DNA of 42,299 bases. Origin: Thioploca sp. (lineage in GTDB: Bacteria > Pseudomonadota > Gammaproteobacteria > Beggiatoales > Beggiatoaceae). The DNA is taken from positions 1 through 42,299 of the forward strand of contig JAAUSR010000044.1 in NCBI GenBank assembly GCA_012032555.1, given 5' to 3'. A model generated the notes under the pieces. It searched no databases. It had not been told where the DNA came from and worked only from the letters and a program-made list of their open reading frames with translations. Below are positions 27,366-36,906 of the stretch, piece after piece. How positions within the stretch are numbered: position 1 is the stretch's first letter; each line of letters begins with the position of its first letter. The translations under genes and the position numbers were made by a program.

Positions 27366-28234
27366 TGGCTCGGATTCTTGGTATTGGTACCGCAACAGTA
27401 GATATCATCAACACCGTAGCTAATTACCCCGCCGAAGACACCGAAATTAGAGCCATTAAACAACGTGTCTGTCGAGGTGGTAATGCTACCAACACTTTAG
27501 TCGTACTAAGCCAATTAGGGCACCATTGTACGTGGGGTGGGGTTGGGGTTAATGGACCCGATGGACAACTCGTTTTAGCTGAATTAGCCCATTATGCAAT
27601 TGATACCAGCCCGTGTCGCATTTGGGGTCAAGGTAAGATGCCAACGTCTTATATCCTGTTAAATCAACAAAATGGTTCGCGGACGATTGTTCATTATCGA
27701 GATTTACCGGAATTTAGTTTTAATGATTTCCAACGGATTAATTTATCCACTTTTAATTGGCTCCATTTTGAAGCCCGTCAAGTTGCGGAAACGGCACAGA
27801 TGATTGAACAGGCTAAACAACAATACCCTCAGTTACCGATCTCGTTGGAAGTCGAAAAAGCACGTCCACAAATAGAACAACTCTTTACTCAAGTCGATGT
27901 CCTCTTATTTTCAAAAACATTTGCACAATATTACAGCCACGCAAATCAAGCTGAATTGTTTTTACGTTCAATTCACTCACAAATACCCCGAGCTTGCCTG
28001 ATTTGTGCTTGGGGAATAGCCGGTGCTTATGCTTTAACCCCAACGGGTGATTTACTCCAAAGTCAGGCTTTTCCACCCACCCAAGTAGTAGATACCCTAG
28101 GTGCTGGTGATGTTTTTAATGCCGGAATTATTGATGGCTTATGTCGTCAACAACCGTTAGCCATAATCTTAACCCAAGCTTGTCAATTAGCCGGTAATCA
28201 ATGTGGGCGGGAAGGATTACAACTTATTTCTTAA
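27365..28234 (+). CDS. PfkB-family carbohydrate kinase (ketohexokinase-like)
   Basis: 289 residues of the ribokinase fold. Signature 1 is CRGGNATNTLVVLSQLG near residue 37, and signature 2 is DTLGAGDVFNAG near 243, with the catalytic Asp in GAGD. The N-terminal GIGTATVDIINTV and the overall length resemble ketohexokinase-like members, but the sugar cannot be fixed from sequence. Its ATG overlaps the tatD stop by one base, so it is the fourth gene of the holB operon, an unusual partner for it. Confidence 0.85.
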   Translation: MARILGIGTATVDIINTVANYPAEDTEIRAIKQRVCRGGNATNTLVVLSQLGHHCTWGGVGVNGPDGQLVLAELAHYAIDTSPCRIWGQGKMPTSYILLNQQNGSRTIVHYRDLPEFSFNDFQRINLSTFNWLHFEARQVAETAQMIEQAKQQYPQLPISLEVEKARPQIEQLFTQVDVLLFSKTFAQYYSHANQAELFLRSIHSQIPRACLICAWGIAGAYALTPTGDLLQSQAFPPTQVVDTLGAGDVFNAGIIDGLCRQQPLAIILTQACQLAGNQCGREGLQLIS

Positions 28235-28395
28235 TTAAGTATGGGCTGATCTCAAAATCATTTTTAATGCTTATTTAACCGAGGTTAATAACAATCGATG
28301 AAATTCAATAATAACGCCGGACCAATAATTATCGATCTTAACTCAACCAGCAGATAGGATTACTCAACTCATTTTGGGTAACCAGGAGTAGACTA

Positions 28396-29670
28396 GTGAT
28401 ATACGTGATACCAAACAGAATATTATCACCACTCAACATTTTTACTATAGTTATATTCGGACTAATGCCCTTATTAAGTGTAGCTGATACCGATTTGCAA
28501 GAAGACACTCTTGTTGCGAGTAACACTGCTTTTGCATTCCAATTATATACTCAATTAAAAACTCAAGAATCGGGTAACTTATTTTTCTCACCTTATAGTC
28601 TTTCTATTGCTCTAGCAATGACTTCAGCAGGTGCACGGAACCGAACTGCTCAACAGATAGCTCAAGTGTTACATTGGCCATCCGCATCGCTAAAAAAAAT
28701 TCATCCGTTGTTTGCACAATTACAACAAGGAATTAATCAAGCCCAACAACATATTAAAATACAGGTTGCTAATGCGCTATGGAGTGAAGCAAGCCATTCA
28801 TTTTATTCTAGTTTCCGTAATGTAGTTGCTCAAAATTACGATGCCAACTTAAATTCAATTGATTTTAAAAATGCGTTTCCAACCGCACATTTAAAAATAA
28901 ATGCTTGGGTTGAGGAAAAAACCCAACAAAAAATCACTCAACTGATCAAACCAGGTCTTATTGATAGCTTAACTCGTTTGATATTAGTTAATGCTATTTA
29001 TTTCAAAGGCAGTTGGAACACACCATTTGATAACCAGCAGACTAAGAACGCTGATTTTTGGCTAAATGCTCATAAAAATGTAACTGTCTCAATGATGACC
29101 CAGCAAAATCAATTTGGCTACGCTGAAAATCAACACCTACAACTACTCGAATTACCCTACGTTGGTAATGCCACTGACGAAGAATCCTTAGAATCCTCCT
29201 TTGCACCTAACCACTTGTCGATGACCATTTTGCTGCCTCGACAACGTGATGGTTTAGCTCAATTAGAAAATTCTCTTAATCAACGAAATTTAGAAACTTG
29301 GTTCAATCAAATACATTGGCAGAAAGTGAAAGTTTTCCTCCCCAAATTTAAGATCAATACCGGCTTTGAACTATCTAAAACGTTATCCGCTATGGGAATG
29401 CCGGATGCTTTTAATACTAAGGCTGATTTTTCTGGGATAGATGGCAGCAAAGCATTGTATTTAAAATCGGTTATTCACCAAGCCTTCGTTGATGTGAATG
29501 AAGAAGGAACGGAAGCGGCTGCTTCCAGCGGAATAGTCGTTAATACACGCGGTATACAAGCATCAACGCCGGTATTTTTAGCAGATCATCCTTTTCTGTT
29601 TTTGATCAGTCATAAAGCCTCCGGTAGTATCCTATTTTTAGGGCGGTTAATAAAACCAGATAACTTATAA
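28396..29670 (+). CDS. Exported serpin with an inhibitory-type hinge
   Basis: 424 residues starting with GTG at 28396, supported by AGGAG at 28384-28388. A hydrophobic segment (about 10-30) ending near SVADTD looks like a signal peptide, so it should be secreted or periplasmic. The serpin core is clear: NLFFSPYSLSIALAM, the LVNAIYFKGSW strand, and near the end HPFLFLISHKASG with LFLGRL. The reactive loop hinge EEGTEAAASS (369-378) has small residues where inhibitory serpins need them. Counting 17 residues from the hinge puts P1 at Arg385 (T-R-G), suggesting a trypsin-like target. The loop is about three residues longer than in antitrypsin, so P1 is uncertain. It stands alone. Confidence 0.9.
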   Translation: MIYVIPNRILSPLNIFTIVIFGLMPLLSVADTDLQEDTLVASNTAFAFQLYTQLKTQESGNLFFSPYSLSIALAMTSAGARNRTAQQIAQVLHWPSASLKKIHPLFAQLQQGINQAQQHIKIQVANALWSEASHSFYSSFRNVVAQNYDANLNSIDFKNAFPTAHLKINAWVEEKTQQKITQLIKPGLIDSLTRLILVNAIYFKGSWNTPFDNQQTKNADFWLNAHKNVTVSMMTQQNQFGYAENQHLQLLELPYVGNATDEESLESSFAPNHLSMTILLPRQRDGLAQLENSLNQRNLETWFNQIHWQKVKVFLPKFKINTGFELSKTLSAMGMPDAFNTKADFSGIDGSKALYLKSVIHQAFVDVNEEGTEAAASSGIVVNTRGIQASTPVFLADHPFLFLISHKASGSILFLGRLIKPDNL

Positions 29671-29742
29671 TGAGTACTAATATAATAACGCTTGACCAAA
29701 ACGATACTTAATCAAAATATTAATTGCAATAAATTAAAAAGT

Positions 29743-30380
29743 ATGAACAGATTTAACAAATTAGATAATATAATTATTTATTTTGATAAGGGGTTACGCA
29801 CTTTATGGGGCGAACCGGTAGGTACTATCCGTCCCGATCCAGCCCAATTATTTGAAGAAGTTGAATTAACGACGGTAGAACAACAATTATCCGCTCGGTT
29901 AATGCGAGTCGATCATGCTGGTGAAGTGGCGGCTCAAGCCTTATATCAAGGACAAGCTTTAACTGCACGTCGGATAGATATCCGTGACCAATTACAACAA
30001 TCGGCGGTTGAAGAAATGATCATCTGCGCTGGTGTCAAAATCGGATTCGGGAATTAAATAGTCATACCAGTTGGCTTAATCCCATTTGGTATCCAGGTTC
30101 TCTCCTCATTGGAGCGGTAGCGGGTTTAGTCGGTGATAAATGGAGTTTGGGTTTTTTAGCGGAAACCGAGCGACAAGTTGTTAAACACTTAGAAAATCAT
30201 TTACAACGGTTACCTGCATCCGATCATAAAAGTCGAGCCATTTTAAAACAGATGCAAATAGACGAAGCGCATCATGCTTCAATCGCTATCAAAGCGGGTG
30301 CCGTTGCTTTACCAAAACCCATCAAATGGCTGATGGCAAAAACGGCCAAAATTATGACTAAAACGTCCTTTTGGATATAA
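29743..30380 (+). CDS. coq7: Coq7 ubiquinone hydroxylase (one frameshift)
   Basis: A di-iron 3-demethoxyubiquinol hydroxylase of about 212 residues when one A is restored in the run 30014-30016; otherwise the frame breaks after SAVEE. With the extra base it reads EENDHLRWCQNRIRELN and joins the downstream part without loss. Iron ligands are in RVDHAGEVAA, the E-N-D-H-L segment, ETERQVVKHLENHL and IDEAHHA. The start at 29743 (MNRFNKLDNIII) matches the family beginning; an upstream TTG does not. The reaction needs oxygen, so the host makes ubiquinone aerobically. It faces hslR tail to tail. Confidence 0.88.
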
Positions 30381-30401
30381 TGTATACTCTATATATCTGA
30401 G

Positions 30402-30806
30402 CTAAGAAGAGTTTTTTTGAATAAACTGATGGATATGACGACGTTCTTTCTTCGTTGGGCGCCCGCTACCACGCGGGCGTAAGGCGGCTTCTTGCTGCCA
30501 TAGCTCAGCGTCTTTTTGACGTTTCTCAATGCTGGCTACCGTTTCTTCATATAATAAAAGGGCTTCCACAGCTGGGCGACGTTGGATTGATAACGCTTGA
30601 ACAATAACAGTGCGTTCGATGTAGCCAGTTCGGATAGTTAATTCATCTCCGATATGGACCGCCTTGGCTGGCTTAACCCGTTGATGATTTAAGTGAACTT
30701 TCCCGCCGGTAATGGCTGCCGTTGCTAAGTGACGGGTTTTAAAAAAACGCGCTGCCCATAACCACTTGTCTAGCCTGACTTTAGGAGATGAAGTGACGTC
30801 TGTCAT
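30402..30806 (-). CDS. hslR: Heat shock protein Hsp15, S4-domain ribosome rescue factor
   Basis: 134 residues. An N-terminal S4 RNA-binding domain (VRLDKWLWAARFFKTR, residues 10-25, then GGKVHLNHQRVKP) is followed by a charged tail with GSGRPTKKERR, the typical Hsp15 end. It binds free 50S subunits that still carry nascent chains. It is monocistronic and convergent with coq7. Confidence 0.92.
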   Translation of the reverse strand: MTDVTSSPKVRLDKWLWAARFFKTRHLATAAITGGKVHLNHQRVKPAKAVHIGDELTIRTGYIERTVIVQALSIQRRPAVEALLLYEETVASIEKRQKDAELWQQEAALRPRGSGRPTKKERRHIHQFIQKNSS

Positions 30807-31070
30807 GATTAAGACCTATTGAGTGAATTGCTATTCTGTAGAAATATGCCGGTTAGAAAAACTAGCATCTGAAGCTATTATAAATAGGAAAATACCTCAA
30901 TTACCGCTGGAGAACAATAGGGTTGTTAATTATAAATGTCATGAATCGGATTGACGCGGTTGCAATAGATAATCTCATTTTTTCAATGAATTAATCGGTT
31001 ACCTTATCAGACCGCTATAGCATAAAATCAATTCGTGATGACTTCAACAGCGTAAGCTCTAAATTCAGGA

Positions 31071-31955
31071 TTATTTTTTCTTAAAATGAATAATTTTAAT
31101 CTCAACACGACGATTTTTGGCACGCCCTACGGTCGTTTCATTAGTAGCAATCGGTTGTTGTTCTCCTTCACCCCGTTGGATTACCTTATCAGCCGGTAGT
31201 CCTTTATTTATTAAATAGCTAGCGACAATAAAGGCGCGTTTTTCTGATAAGACTTGATTATACTGTTCAGAACCAACACTATCTGTATGACCAACCACTT
31301 CTACCCCCTTAAGAAAATTAACTTCAATTCTATCGGCTAATTCGTCAAGAGTCGTTTGAGCTTGCGGGGTTAACGCCGACTTATTAAAAGCAAAAGTTAC
31401 GTCACCGGCTAAAACAATATCAACTGGTTTTTCATAGAGGGCACAACCATGTTCATCCACAGCTACGCCAACCGGTGTTCCTGGACAAAGATCTTTATAG
31501 TCTAGTATGCTATCTTGATCGGTATCCAGGGGACAACCTTGTGAATCAACACCCCGAGAAATTTCCTCTGGTGTATTATGAGGACATTTATCTCGATAAT
31601 CGGGTATACCATCTTTATCACTCTCTAAAGGACAACCGCGTTGCAAGCCATCTTGATAAACGCCTTGAGAGATTTCTACTGGCGTATTATCAGGACAAAC
31701 ATCTTGATCATCCCATATGCTATCTCCATCTCTATCACCCTGATCACCACATTGTTTAAACAACTGGGTGGGTAAATTAGGTGTTTGGTGTGTTTGAACA
31801 CACTGACCGTCTTGTGTAAAAACTGGATTACCTTGAGAATCAAGTAGATAAAAAGTATCCTTTGGGCTACTGGCTAAAACAGAAGTCACTATCGATGAAA
31901 AGAGTGTACTGGTCATGACACCAACCAATAGTTTACGTTCAAAATGATCAAACAT
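31071..31955 (-). CDS. OmpA-family protein with thrombospondin type 3 repeats
   Basis: 294 residues with a signal peptide (hydrophobic about 9-29, ending VLASS). Between about 75 and 175 lie three acidic thrombospondin type 3 calcium repeats (DRDGDSIWDDQD, ESDKDGIPDYRD and DTDQDSILDYKD), each followed by C-P. The C-terminal OmpA domain has VGHTDSVGSEQYN and ends in AKNRRVEIKI, with the Asp and Arg that bind diaminopimelate in peptidoglycan. It should tether the outer membrane or a surface structure to the wall. There is no N-terminal beta-barrel, so it is not a full OmpA porin. AAGGA lies upstream of the ATG at 31955. Confidence 0.88.
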   Translation of the reverse strand: MFDHFERKLLVGVMTSTLFSSIVTSVLASSPKDTFYLLDSQGNPVFTQDGQCVQTHQTPNLPTQLFKQCGDQGDRDGDSIWDDQDVCPDNTPVEISQGVYQDGLQRGCPLESDKDGIPDYRDKCPHNTPEEISRGVDSQGCPLDTDQDSILDYKDLCPGTPVGVAVDEHGCALYEKPVDIVLAGDVTFAFNKSALTPQAQTTLDELADRIEVNFLKGVEVVGHTDSVGSEQYNQVLSEKRAFIVASYLINKGLPADKVIQRGEGEQQPIATNETTVGRAKNRRVEIKIIHFKKK

Positions 31956-32142
31956 GGAGATATTCCTTGTAATAACGACGGTACCAAATTCTTAATTCAG
32001 TTTTTTTATCGCTATTTTTTTCTAATATAATTTGATTATAGTAACAAAATTTAAACTAACTCAATAACTAACCTTCACATGGTATACTTTAATATGAAAA
32101 CAAAACGGTTAAAATACAGTGTATCGGGAACCTATAAGCGGT

Positions 32143-33062
32143 TTATGGATTTATCAAGTAAAAATCTTGTTCTCCTACTGGTCGATCTTTAAAGCGTCGA
32201 TGCACCCATAGATATTGTTCCGGTGCACAGCGAATTTGTTTTTCAATCAATTGGTTGACTCGAGCAGCATCTTGTTGTAGATCCCCACTGGGAAAATTTT
32301 CTAAAGCGGATTGTAAAATAACCTGATAACCTTTTAAAGATTCTAAACGCTGAGTGAAGCAAGGAATAACTGCAGCACCACTTAGTTTAGCTAGGCGTGA
32401 AATGGCGGTATTGGTTGCGGCTGGAATACTAAAAAATCGGCAAATACACTTTGTTTATGACCAAAGTTTTGGTCAGTGGCTAACCACAACACTTTATTCT
32501 GTTTAAGACTGCGTAGCATTTCCCGTACTGCTTCTCTGGGTATAGCTTTTTGAGCGTGGCGCTCACGATTTTTTTTCATAAAATACTCAACTAATGGATT
32601 TTCATGTTGGCGATAAATGGCGTGAAGAGCAATATGTCGGGTTAAGAAACGATTACCTATTTCAAGGGAAGTGAAATGGGCACTCACTAAAATGACCCCT
32701 TTTTCTTGGGCTAAAGCGGTTTGTAAATGTTCTAATCCTTGAATATGTTCGAGTGGCTTTAATTGAGTATCCGATAACCACCAAGCACTGAGCATTTCTA
32801 GTAAGCCCATGCCGAGTGATTCAAAGTGTTTGACTACCAATTGGTATTGTTGGGCATTCTTTAGTTCAGGAAAACATCGGTTTATATTAATGTTAGCAAT
32901 TTGTCGACGACGTGGTGCCAGCCAATAAGCTAAACGTCCTAATTGTTGTCCTACGACTAATTGCCAATGGTAAGGTAGGCGGGTTAAACACCATAATATG
33001 CCCACAATGCCCCACCAAAGCCAATAACGTGGTGTTAGTAATGGTAATAGGCTAAGATACAT
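32143..33062 (-). CDS. lpxL: Lipid A acyltransferase LpxL/HtrB (one frameshift)
   Basis: About 306 residues when one A is restored in the A run at 32431-32436 (plus strand); as written it stops early after VFADFLVF. With the extra base the frame continues as FADFFSIPAATNTA, through LAKLSGAAVIPCF and QYLWVHRRFKDRP to the stop at 32143. The catalytic HX4E reads H-F-T-S-L-E (SAHFTSLE) near residue 131, and the membrane segment lies at about 10-28. It transfers a secondary acyl chain to Kdo2-lipid IVA at the inner membrane. The full length equals the family norm, which supports a base-calling error over gene loss. Confidence 0.87.
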
Positions 33063-33152
33063 AATTAAGAGATAATTGATTATGAGTTACTGACTATTAT
33101 CAATTATCAATTATTAATTGTACAGAAGGGGCACTATGATACAGGAAAGTCA

Positions 33153-35243
33153 ATGGAAAAAGTGCGTATTCTCATCATAGAAGAAGAAGCCCAAGATTAT
33201 CTAAATACCCGTCAACTCCTGGATGAGCAAACTAGCATACTCAGTATTGATTGGGCACCTAATTATGAAATTGCGGTCAAGCGAATTAAACAAAATACTT
33301 ATGATGCTTACTTAGTAGGATATCACGCCAGTAATTTGGCCCAAAAACGGTTTTTAAATTGGTTATATAAATATACGACTACTCCAACTATTTTGATAAC
33401 TAAAACCGCTGAACCGATTGACCCCAGCTATCTCGATAGCTATCGAACTGATTTTATCGCTCAGGAGCAACTCAATTGGTTATTGTTAGAACGGGTAATT
33501 CGCTATTTAGCTAATTTATTGGCTTTACAACAAAGAGAAAGAAATTTTCAAACGATTTTTGATAATGCCTTCCAATTAATGATATTACTCACTCCCGAAG
33601 GCATTCTACAAGAAATTAATCAAACTGCTTTAAAATTTTTTAAAATAAACTCCGAAATGATTATTGGTTTTTTACTCTGGGAAATACCTTGGATAAAGTC
33701 ACTACCACAGACACAGACAGTATTTCAAACGGCTATTATGCAAGCTACTCAAGGTGAATTTACCCATTGTGAAGTTAAAATTCCGCTTGATAAACCAGAT
33801 GAGGGGGGAATTGTGAATTTTTCATTTACCCCACTGATGAATACGGCTGGTGAAATAGAATGGATTTTAATGGAAGGACGTGATTTAAGTGAATGCCGTG
33901 CTTTAGAACAACAATTAACTCATACAACCTTGCACGATCAACTCACCGGCTTACCTAATCGACATTTATTTTTAGAATATTTAGAGCAAGCCATAACTCA
34001 AGCACAACCAGATAAAGATAAACATGTGGCTGTATTGTTTATGGATTTAGATCGATTTCAAATGGTCAACGCCAGTCTAGGTCATGATATGGGTGATTGG
34101 TTATTGATGGAAATTGCTCAACGTGTGCAAGGCTGTTTAGAAAAAGACATTATTTTAGCCCGCTCTGGGGGTGATGAATTTATGATCTTGTTGGACCAAA
34201 TGCAAGATTTAAATGAGGCAACTCGTTTAGCCGCAATGATTAATGAAATCTTAGCCAACCCATTTTCATTAGATGGTTATGAAGTCATTACTTCAGCGAG
34301 TATTGGGATTGCTTATTACACCGGCGCAGAAGAAAGTACGGATTTACTGCGTAATGCCGATACAGCGATGTATCGTGCTAAAATGACCGGAAAATCCGGT
34401 TATGCAGTATTTAGTCAAGGTATGCACAAACAAGCGGTTTCACGATTACAAATTGAAACTAACTTACATCAAGCTATTGAAAAAAATAGATTTATTTTAT
34501 TATATCAACCCCAAACTGAACTCGCCTCAGAACAACTGATTAGCACGGAATCCGTCATTCGTTTTTGTCATCCTCAAAATGGTTTTATGTCATCGGTCGA
34601 TTTTAAACCGATACTCGAAGATACAGGGATTATCGTTTCGGTGGAAGAATGGATGTTACGCATGGCTTGTCAACATTTAAAAGCTTGGTTAGCAGCGGGT
34701 TTAAGCATTAGTCGAATTGCGGTTAACTTATCAGCACATCAATTTCGTAATAAACGTTTAATTAACATGGTTGCCGAATCGATCAAGGGCTCCGGATTAA
34801 CACCAGAATGTTTAGAATTAGAATTGACTGAAAATCTGCTATTCGATGATATCGATTCAACCATAACCACCTTGAAACGGTTTAAAGATATGGGTATTCG
34901 CGTGACTATTGATGAATTTGGAATGGGATATGCCTCTTTAAATTATTTAAAGCGTCTCCCCATTGATAGTTTAAAAATTGATCAATCTTTTATTAAAGGT
35001 ATTACTTGCTCTCCTGAAGATACCGCTATTACAGTAGCCACCATTGATATGGCACATGCTTTAGGATTAACGGTTATTGCTGAAGGTGTAGAAACCATTG
35101 AACAACGTGATTTTTTGTGTGATCATGGTTGTGATTTTGCGCAAGGTTATTTATACGCGGGACCAATGGAAAATAAAGATTTTTTGGAATGGGGTAAGCA
35201 ATATAATAAAATGATTAATACTAAACCGCCTTGTAAACAGTAG
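33153..35243 (+). CDS. Receiver-like/PAS/GGDEF/EAL cyclic-di-GMP protein
   Basis: 696 residues. Residues 1-125 form a receiver-like domain with E-E-E at the acidic pocket and no clear phospho-acceptor Asp. A PAS domain (about 125-250) follows, then GGDEF (about 260-425) and EAL (about 435-690). The cyclase motif G339-G-D-E-F is intact, but the inhibitory RxxD site five residues upstream reads L-E-K-D, so product inhibition should be lost. In the EAL half the motif is E466-S-V, and the DDFG loop reads D587-E-F-G, while ELTEN, KID, AEGVET and AQGY are kept. I expect an active cyclase with weak or absent phosphodiesterase activity. It may tune pilus motility or surface attachment. Confidence 0.9.
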   Translation: MEKVRILIIEEEAQDYLNTRQLLDEQTSILSIDWAPNYEIAVKRIKQNTYDAYLVGYHASNLAQKRFLNWLYKYTTTPTILITKTAEPIDPSYLDSYRTDFIAQEQLNWLLLERVIRYLANLLALQQRERNFQTIFDNAFQLMILLTPEGILQEINQTALKFFKINSEMIIGFLLWEIPWIKSLPQTQTVFQTAIMQATQGEFTHCEVKIPLDKPDEGGIVNFSFTPLMNTAGEIEWILMEGRDLSECRALEQQLTHTTLHDQLTGLPNRHLFLEYLEQAITQAQPDKDKHVAVLFMDLDRFQMVNASLGHDMGDWLLMEIAQRVQGCLEKDIILARSGGDEFMILLDQMQDLNEATRLAAMINEILANPFSLDGYEVITSASIGIAYYTGAEESTDLLRNADTAMYRAKMTGKSGYAVFSQGMHKQAVSRLQIETNLHQAIEKNRFILLYQPQTELASEQLISTESVIRFCHPQNGFMSSVDFKPILEDTGIIVSVEEWMLRMACQHLKAWLAAGLSISRIAVNLSAHQFRNKRLINMVAESIKGSGLTPECLELELTENLLFDDIDSTITTLKRFKDMGIRVTIDEFGMGYASLNYLKRLPIDSLKIDQSFIKGITCSPEDTAITVATIDMAHALGLTVIAEGVETIEQRDFLCDHGCDFAQGYLYAGPMENKDFLEWGKQYNKMINTKPPCKQ

Positions 35244-35281
35244 GTTATGGTTAAAGACCTCTCTAAAATTAAATCATCATC

Positions 35282-36901
35282 ATGAGTAATCCTTTGTTAA
35301 ATATCAGCAAATTATCCGTTGCTTTCCAAACCACCACACAGCATTATACCCAAGTGGTACATGAAATCAGTTTTGCCCTCCAGGCTGGCGAAAAATTAGC
35401 TTTAGTTGGCGAATCCGGTTCCGGTAAATCTGTGACCGCTTTATCTATTTTACAACTTCATGATCGCCACCAAGTCGTTTTTCCGAGTGGTCAAATCGAA
35501 TTTGACGGTCAAGATTTGCTCCAATTAAAGCCAGCACAGTTGCGGCGAATTCGCGGTAAAGAAATTGCTATCATCTTTCAAGAACCCATGACCTCACTTA
35601 ATCCAGTCTATCCAATTGGTACCCAATTAATAGAACCATTAATGTTACATGAAGGTTTGAGTAAAGCAGCGGCTCGTTATCGAATGTTAGAGCTACTCGA
35701 ACGCACCGGCATTCAAGAACCGCAACAACGTTTTAACTCCTATCCACATATGCTATCTGGGGGACAACGGCAACGGGTGATGATCGCGATGGCATTAGCT
35801 TGTCATCCTAAATTATTAATTGCTGATGAACCCACTACCGCTTTAGATGTGACCATCCAACTGCAAATAATTGAATTACTGGAAGATATGCAGAAAGAAT
35901 TTGGCATGGCGATATTATTAATTACGCATGATTTAAATATGGTTAAACGTTTCGCCGAGCGAATTTGTGTTATGCAGCAGGGTTATCTTGTTGAAAGTGC
36001 ACCCGTAGAGACTTTATTTAAACGACCCGAACATCCTTATACCCAACACCTTCTCAATAGCCAACCGCAACGACTTCAAACCGATTACAATTACAATACC
36101 GGCTCTTCCCCTCTACTCGAAGCTGAACAAATTCGCTGTCACTTTCCCATTAAACAAGGATTTTTAATTAAACAGACTATTGGACAAATTAAAGCGGTCG
36201 ACAGTGTTAAATTACACATTTATCCTGGCGAAACTGTTGGAATAGTTGGTGAATCCGGTTCAGGTAAAACCACTTTAGGACTTTGTCTATTACGCTTACA
36301 ATCTTGTACCGGCACCATCCAATTTGCGGGTAACCGGTTAGATAGATTACGGACTAGTCAATTACGACCCTTACGTCGCCATTTTCAGGTGGTATTTCAA
36401 GATCCGTATTCTTCTTTATCACCCCGATTAACAATCGAACAAATCATTGGTGAGGGACTATCGATTCATTACCCCGAATTAAATCGTCATGAGCGGCGGG
36501 AGCGAATTATTAAAATCTTAAACGAAGTGGGTTTACAAGAAGAGATGTTATGGCGCTATCCCCATGAATTTTCTGGTGGACAGCGACAACGTATTGCTAT
36601 TGCTAGAGCGGTCATTTTAGAACCACAATTAATTTTATTAGATGAACCAACTAGCGCTTTAGATGTGTCTGTACAAAAACAGGTTTTAGAATTATTAAGT
36701 CATCTACAACGCCAGCACCATATCAGTTATCTATTTATTAGCCATGATCTCAAAGTGATTCGAGCTATATCTCATCGTATTATTGTTATGCGCCATGGTC
36801 AATTTATCGAACAGGGAAAAACGGAAGAACTATTTAACTATCCTCAACACCCCTATACACAAACCTTGTTACAAGCTTCTTTGTTTACTGAAAACGCATA
36901 A
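35282..36901 (+). CDS. yejF: YejF-type double ABC ATPase for oligopeptide import
   Basis: 539 residues with two complete ABC domains, about 1-260 and 280-535. Walker A is GESGSGKS in the first and GESGSGKT in the second. The signatures are LSGGQRQR and FSGGQRQR, and the Walker B boxes are IADEPTTALD and LLDEPTSALD. Each half ends with the HPYTQ block typical of Dpp/Opp-type ATPases. YejF energises the YejABEF importer for peptides and microcin C. The partner genes yejA, yejB and yejE are not in the window, so this copy is separated from its transporter. It lies 38 bases after the cyclic-di-GMP gene and six bases before the aminotransferase. Confidence 0.9.
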   Translation: MSNPLLNISKLSVAFQTTTQHYTQVVHEISFALQAGEKLALVGESGSGKSVTALSILQLHDRHQVVFPSGQIEFDGQDLLQLKPAQLRRIRGKEIAIIFQEPMTSLNPVYPIGTQLIEPLMLHEGLSKAAARYRMLELLERTGIQEPQQRFNSYPHMLSGGQRQRVMIAMALACHPKLLIADEPTTALDVTIQLQIIELLEDMQKEFGMAILLITHDLNMVKRFAERICVMQQGYLVESAPVETLFKRPEHPYTQHLLNSQPQRLQTDYNYNTGSSPLLEAEQIRCHFPIKQGFLIKQTIGQIKAVDSVKLHIYPGETVGIVGESGSGKTTLGLCLLRLQSCTGTIQFAGNRLDRLRTSQLRPLRRHFQVVFQDPYSSLSPRLTIEQIIGEGLSIHYPELNRHERRERIIKILNEVGLQEEMLWRYPHEFSGGQRQRIAIARAVILEPQLILLDEPTSALDVSVQKQVLELLSHLQRQHHISYLFISHDLKVIRAISHRIIVMRHGQFIEQGKTEELFNYPQHPYTQTLLQASLFTENA

Positions 36902-36906
36902 TCCAT

